Shown: in pieces, positions 18,640-20,270 of the stretch
Layout: the number at the start of each line of letters is the position of its first letter
Position numbering within the stretch: the stretch's first letter is position 1
Origin: Fonticula alba
Taxonomy: Eukaryota; Opisthokonta; Rotosphaerida; Fonticulaceae
NCBI RefSeq assembly: GCF_000388065.1
Contig: NW_009242973.1
Location: forward strand, 1,051,850-1,072,119
Direction: 5' to 3'
DNA: 20,270 nt
Program-made: the position numbers and the translations under genes
Notes under the pieces: generated by a model
Databases searched by the model: none
Told to the model about the DNA's origin: nothing
Seen by the model: only the letters and a program-made list of their open reading frames with translations

Positions 18640-18780
18640 GGGAAAAGGCAAGGGAGCGGAGGAGGAGGGGGGGCGGAGGAGGAGGGGGGGGCGGAGGAGG
18701 AGGGGAGGGGAGGGGCTGGAAGGGGGGGGGGTGTGGGGGGGGGGGGAAGGAGGTCTCACAGCCGCCAGGGGAGGAGTGAG
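18640..18780. repeat. Purine-rich tandem repeat (GGA/G-run)
   Basis: The plus strand is almost all G and A. A unit of the type GGGCGGAGGAGGAGG repeats about three times (18650-18710), followed by G-runs up to 18748. The pattern is compatible with triplex (H-DNA) or G-quadruplex formation close to the expected promoter of gene B. No function is claimed. Confidence 0.8.
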
Positions 18781-19659
18781 GGCATTGAGAAGTGGTGCCG
18801 AGGGCGGCCACACATCCGCGGGAGTGCGAGAAAAGAGGCCCCGCTGCCCCTGGGCCGGAGCACACGGCTGGGTCGGCCCATCAGGAGCGCGCGGGGTTCG
18901 CGAGCGCTGCCGGGCGCAAGTGCATTCAGGGGCGCCCCGGTGTGCCGGCAGGCCGGCGCCCCCGGCCCCTGCTCTCTCCAGGGGAGAGGACGCTCTGGCG
19001 CCGTAACCGTGTGGGTGTCCCCCCCCCCCCCCCCCTCTCCAGCCCCCGAAAGGGACGCGGGGAAAAAACAACAGACCGACGCCAGCCCCGCCCTCCCCTG
19101 GGCGGGGCGGACGCGGGACAAGCGCGTGTGCGAGCGGAAAGGCCGGCCGCAAAGCGGGGGGGGGGGGGCCGGGCGTTCCGCGAGATCCGACCGGTTCACC
19201 CCCCGGCGCCTGTGCGGGTGCCCCCTCCGGCGAGCAGCCCCCAATGGAGTGCCAGGGTACGAGGGACAAAATGTCCGCGGGCCCGGCCACCGCGCCCCGT
19301 GCGCATTCCTCAGCCCGCGAAAGGGAGCGGGCGGGCAGGAGGGCGGGTGCGCGGCGCAGGGGGGACAAGACAGCCGACCCGGCCCGCCGGGGCTGGCCCG
19401 CCTCGCAGGCGGCCGCGGAGACAACGATATTCCGCTTGCGCCGCCGTTGGACTTGTCGTCGACCTGGCTGGCGCCGGCAGCACGCAAATGTAAATGCGCT
19501 CGCCTGCACGGGAAACGACGGCCGGACGCAGCCTGTGCTTCCCCCCACCCCACCCCCCTGCCCCGCCCTTTCGGGAAGGGCGAAGGGTGGAGGGGGCACC
19601 CTGGGGTGCTCGTTGCTGGCACGAGGCTCGGTCTCTCGTCTGCCCGCCCGGGCGGCGGT

Positions 19660-19660
19660 T

Positions 19661-19690
<30 letters not shown>
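19660..19690. repeat. GCG trinucleotide repeat
   Basis: About ten GCG units in the flank, outside any supported gene, showing that the trinucleotide expansions of this locus are not limited to coding sequence. Confidence 0.85.
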
Positions 19691-19699
<9 letters not shown>

Positions 19700-19764
19700 C
19701 CTGGCACCGGCTGGTGAGACGTGTTCTGTTCATTACACACAGCCGAGTGGATGTGCGCGCGCCA

Positions 19765-19860
19765 TTTCAAAGCGAAAATAGAGTCACGCGACACATCGGA
19801 TCCGGTACGTCAAAAGTGCCCCCAGCCGGCCATGTGATATGAATTCCTTTTCCGAATTCG
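19765..19860. promoter_or_regulatory. AT-richer island in the right intergenic region
   Basis: The stretch from CATTTCAAAGCGAAAATAGAG to ATATGAATTCCTTTTCC is conspicuously AT-richer than its surroundings. It lies between gene B and the possible right-edge gene, so it is a candidate shared core promoter. There is no specific motif support. Confidence 0.2.
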
Positions 19861-19958
19861 CGCCCCGATCGCGCCCCCCTCCCCCGCCTGAGAGCCCTCG
19901 ACACTGGAGGGCCCCCATGGTGCGAGTGCCGGATCGCCCGTCTTCCGCATACCCTCCT

Positions 19959-19961
<3 letters not shown>

Positions 19962-20030
<69 letters not shown>
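19962..20030. repeat. (CT)34 microsatellite
   Basis: A perfect CT repeat of 69 bases, the longest dinucleotide array in the window. A short direct repeat, TCGCCACC three times, follows at about 20033-20054. Confidence 0.97.
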
Positions 20031-20034
<4 letters not shown>

Positions 20035-20067
20035 GCCACCTCGCCACCTCGCCATCTGCGCCGCCCT

Positions 20068-20187
20068 TCACTTCTTCTTGCCCATGGCACCCCTGCGGCC
20101 GGGATGAATGGACTCAGGCATGCGACAGCGCCGATCTCCACGCGGGCGTTCACTGCCAGCCTGGCGGCCGCGCTGTCCTGGCAACAT
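20068..20187 (-). CDS. Possible small protein, 39 residues (weak)
   Basis: ATG at 20187 in the context ACCATCGCCATG, a good Kozak-like match, opens a 39-codon frame. It starts MLPGQRGRQAGSERPRGDRR and ends GRRGAMGKKK followed by TGA. It is very basic. It could also be the last exon of a minus-strand gene entering from the right, because the triplet before ACCATCGCC is TAG and could be a splice acceptor. Arg/Gly-rich frames arise easily in this GC-rich DNA, and plus-strand frames overlap it, so I treat it as a candidate only. Confidence 0.2.
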   Translation of the reverse strand: MLPGQRGRQAGSERPRGDRRCRMPESIHPGRRGAMGKKK

Positions 20188-20270
20188 GGCGATGGTCTAC
20201 GGCCGGGCCGGCGGCCCGTGTTTGGTGCGCCTTCCCGGCGCTCTTCGCCTTTCCGCCTGCTTTCTTCAGG
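20104..20270 (+). CDS. Possible start of a plus-strand gene, cut by the window edge (weak)
   Basis: ATG at 20104 opens a frame that stays open to the window end (about 55 codons). It begins MNGLRHATAPISTRAFTASL: Arg/Ser/Thr/Ala-rich without acidic residues, as in mitochondrial presequences. A second open frame from 20108 (MDSGMRQRRS) also runs to the edge, so frame choice is uncertain. A 7-codon upstream ORF (MAPLRPG, ATG 20084) ends in TGA overlapping ATG 20104. The final bases TTTCTTCAG|G look like a splice acceptor, so part of this may instead be intron. Confidence 0.25.
   Translation, partial: MNGLRHATAPISTRAFTASLAAALSWQHGDGLRPGRRPVFGAPSRRSSPFRLLSS

Larger units (their letters stand above)
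18370..19800. other. 5' flank of gene B
   Basis: About 1.4 kb without a supported gene. A long minus-strand reading frame continues upstream of the gene B start, but it translates CA-repeat and polypyrimidine DNA into His/Thr and Pro/Ser runs, so I do not include it. It holds a likely 5'UTR intron (18399-18548), TG-rich tandem repeats, purine-rich tandem repeats (18640-18780), a C16 run near 19020-19035, several GGGCGGGG-type boxes near 19100, and a GCG trinucleotide run at 19660-19690. Confidence 0.6.

Noticed and set aside
18370-19794. Long minus-strand N-terminal extension of gene B in the same frame
   Set aside because: It translates TG/CA repeats and polypyrimidine DNA into His-Thr and Pro-Ser runs, includes a strong splice donor, and would bury the MGVTQS start. 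It is better explained as a stop-poor leader with an intron.
1-20270. tRNA, rRNA or transposon features
   Set aside because: No tRNA B-box-like GGTTCGANNCC with a fitting acceptor stem, no rRNA-like conserved block, no terminal inverted repeats and no transposase or reverse transcriptase motifs were seen by eye.

Overview
This window looks like nuclear DNA from a very GC-rich unicellular eukaryote. The evidence is two long genes with short spliceosomal introns, donors of the form GTRYGY, CAG-type acceptors, and huge Ser/Pro/Ala/Gly/His/Gln low-complexity regions. Dense homopolymer and dinucleotide repeats fit the same picture. From memory such a genome would suit a protist such as the nucleariid Fonticula alba. 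A green alga or another GC-rich protist cannot be excluded, and the sequence alone does not fix the species. I see no bacterial-style operons, tRNA, rRNA, CRISPR array or transposon.

Layout. Positions 1-1997 are a repeat-laden 5' flank with no convincing gene. Gene A (plus strand, 1998-12378) is a five- or six-exon gene for a protein of about 3,200-3,300 residues. It has a long disordered N-terminal half, two hydrophobic segments separated by a Ser/Pro/Gly-rich loop, and a C-terminal alpha-helical, TPR-like region. The order disordered head, membrane hairpin, helical C-terminal domain recalls SREBP-type membrane-tethered regulators, and the first part of the helical region resembles the SREBP regulatory domain as I remember it. 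However, I find no bHLH, so this is a hypothesis only. The frame breaks once, near 8100-8200, through either an unresolved intron or a missing base.

Positions 12379-12808 are a short convergent intergenic region. Gene B (minus strand, 18369 down to 12809) can be assembled into seven exons with matching splice phases and encodes 1,526 residues. It has a candidate N-myristoylation start, a long Ser/Pro/Ala-rich region, a kelch-type beta-propeller, a coiled coil, and an Ala/Pro/Glu-rich, finally Ser/Lys/Arg-rich tail. Kelch plus coiled coil is the architecture of Tea1-like cell-end and scaffold proteins.

Positions 18370-20270 hold the gene B 5' flank (a probable 5'UTR intron, a TG/CA tract, a purine-rich tandem repeat) and a (CT)34 microsatellite. 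At the right edge are overlapping short reading frames that may be the start of another gene.

The two main genes converge tail to tail and have no obvious functional link. The points most worth a second look are the SREBP-like topology of gene A, its frame break, and a start-site and intron arrangement in gene B that could expose or mask the myristoylation glycine.
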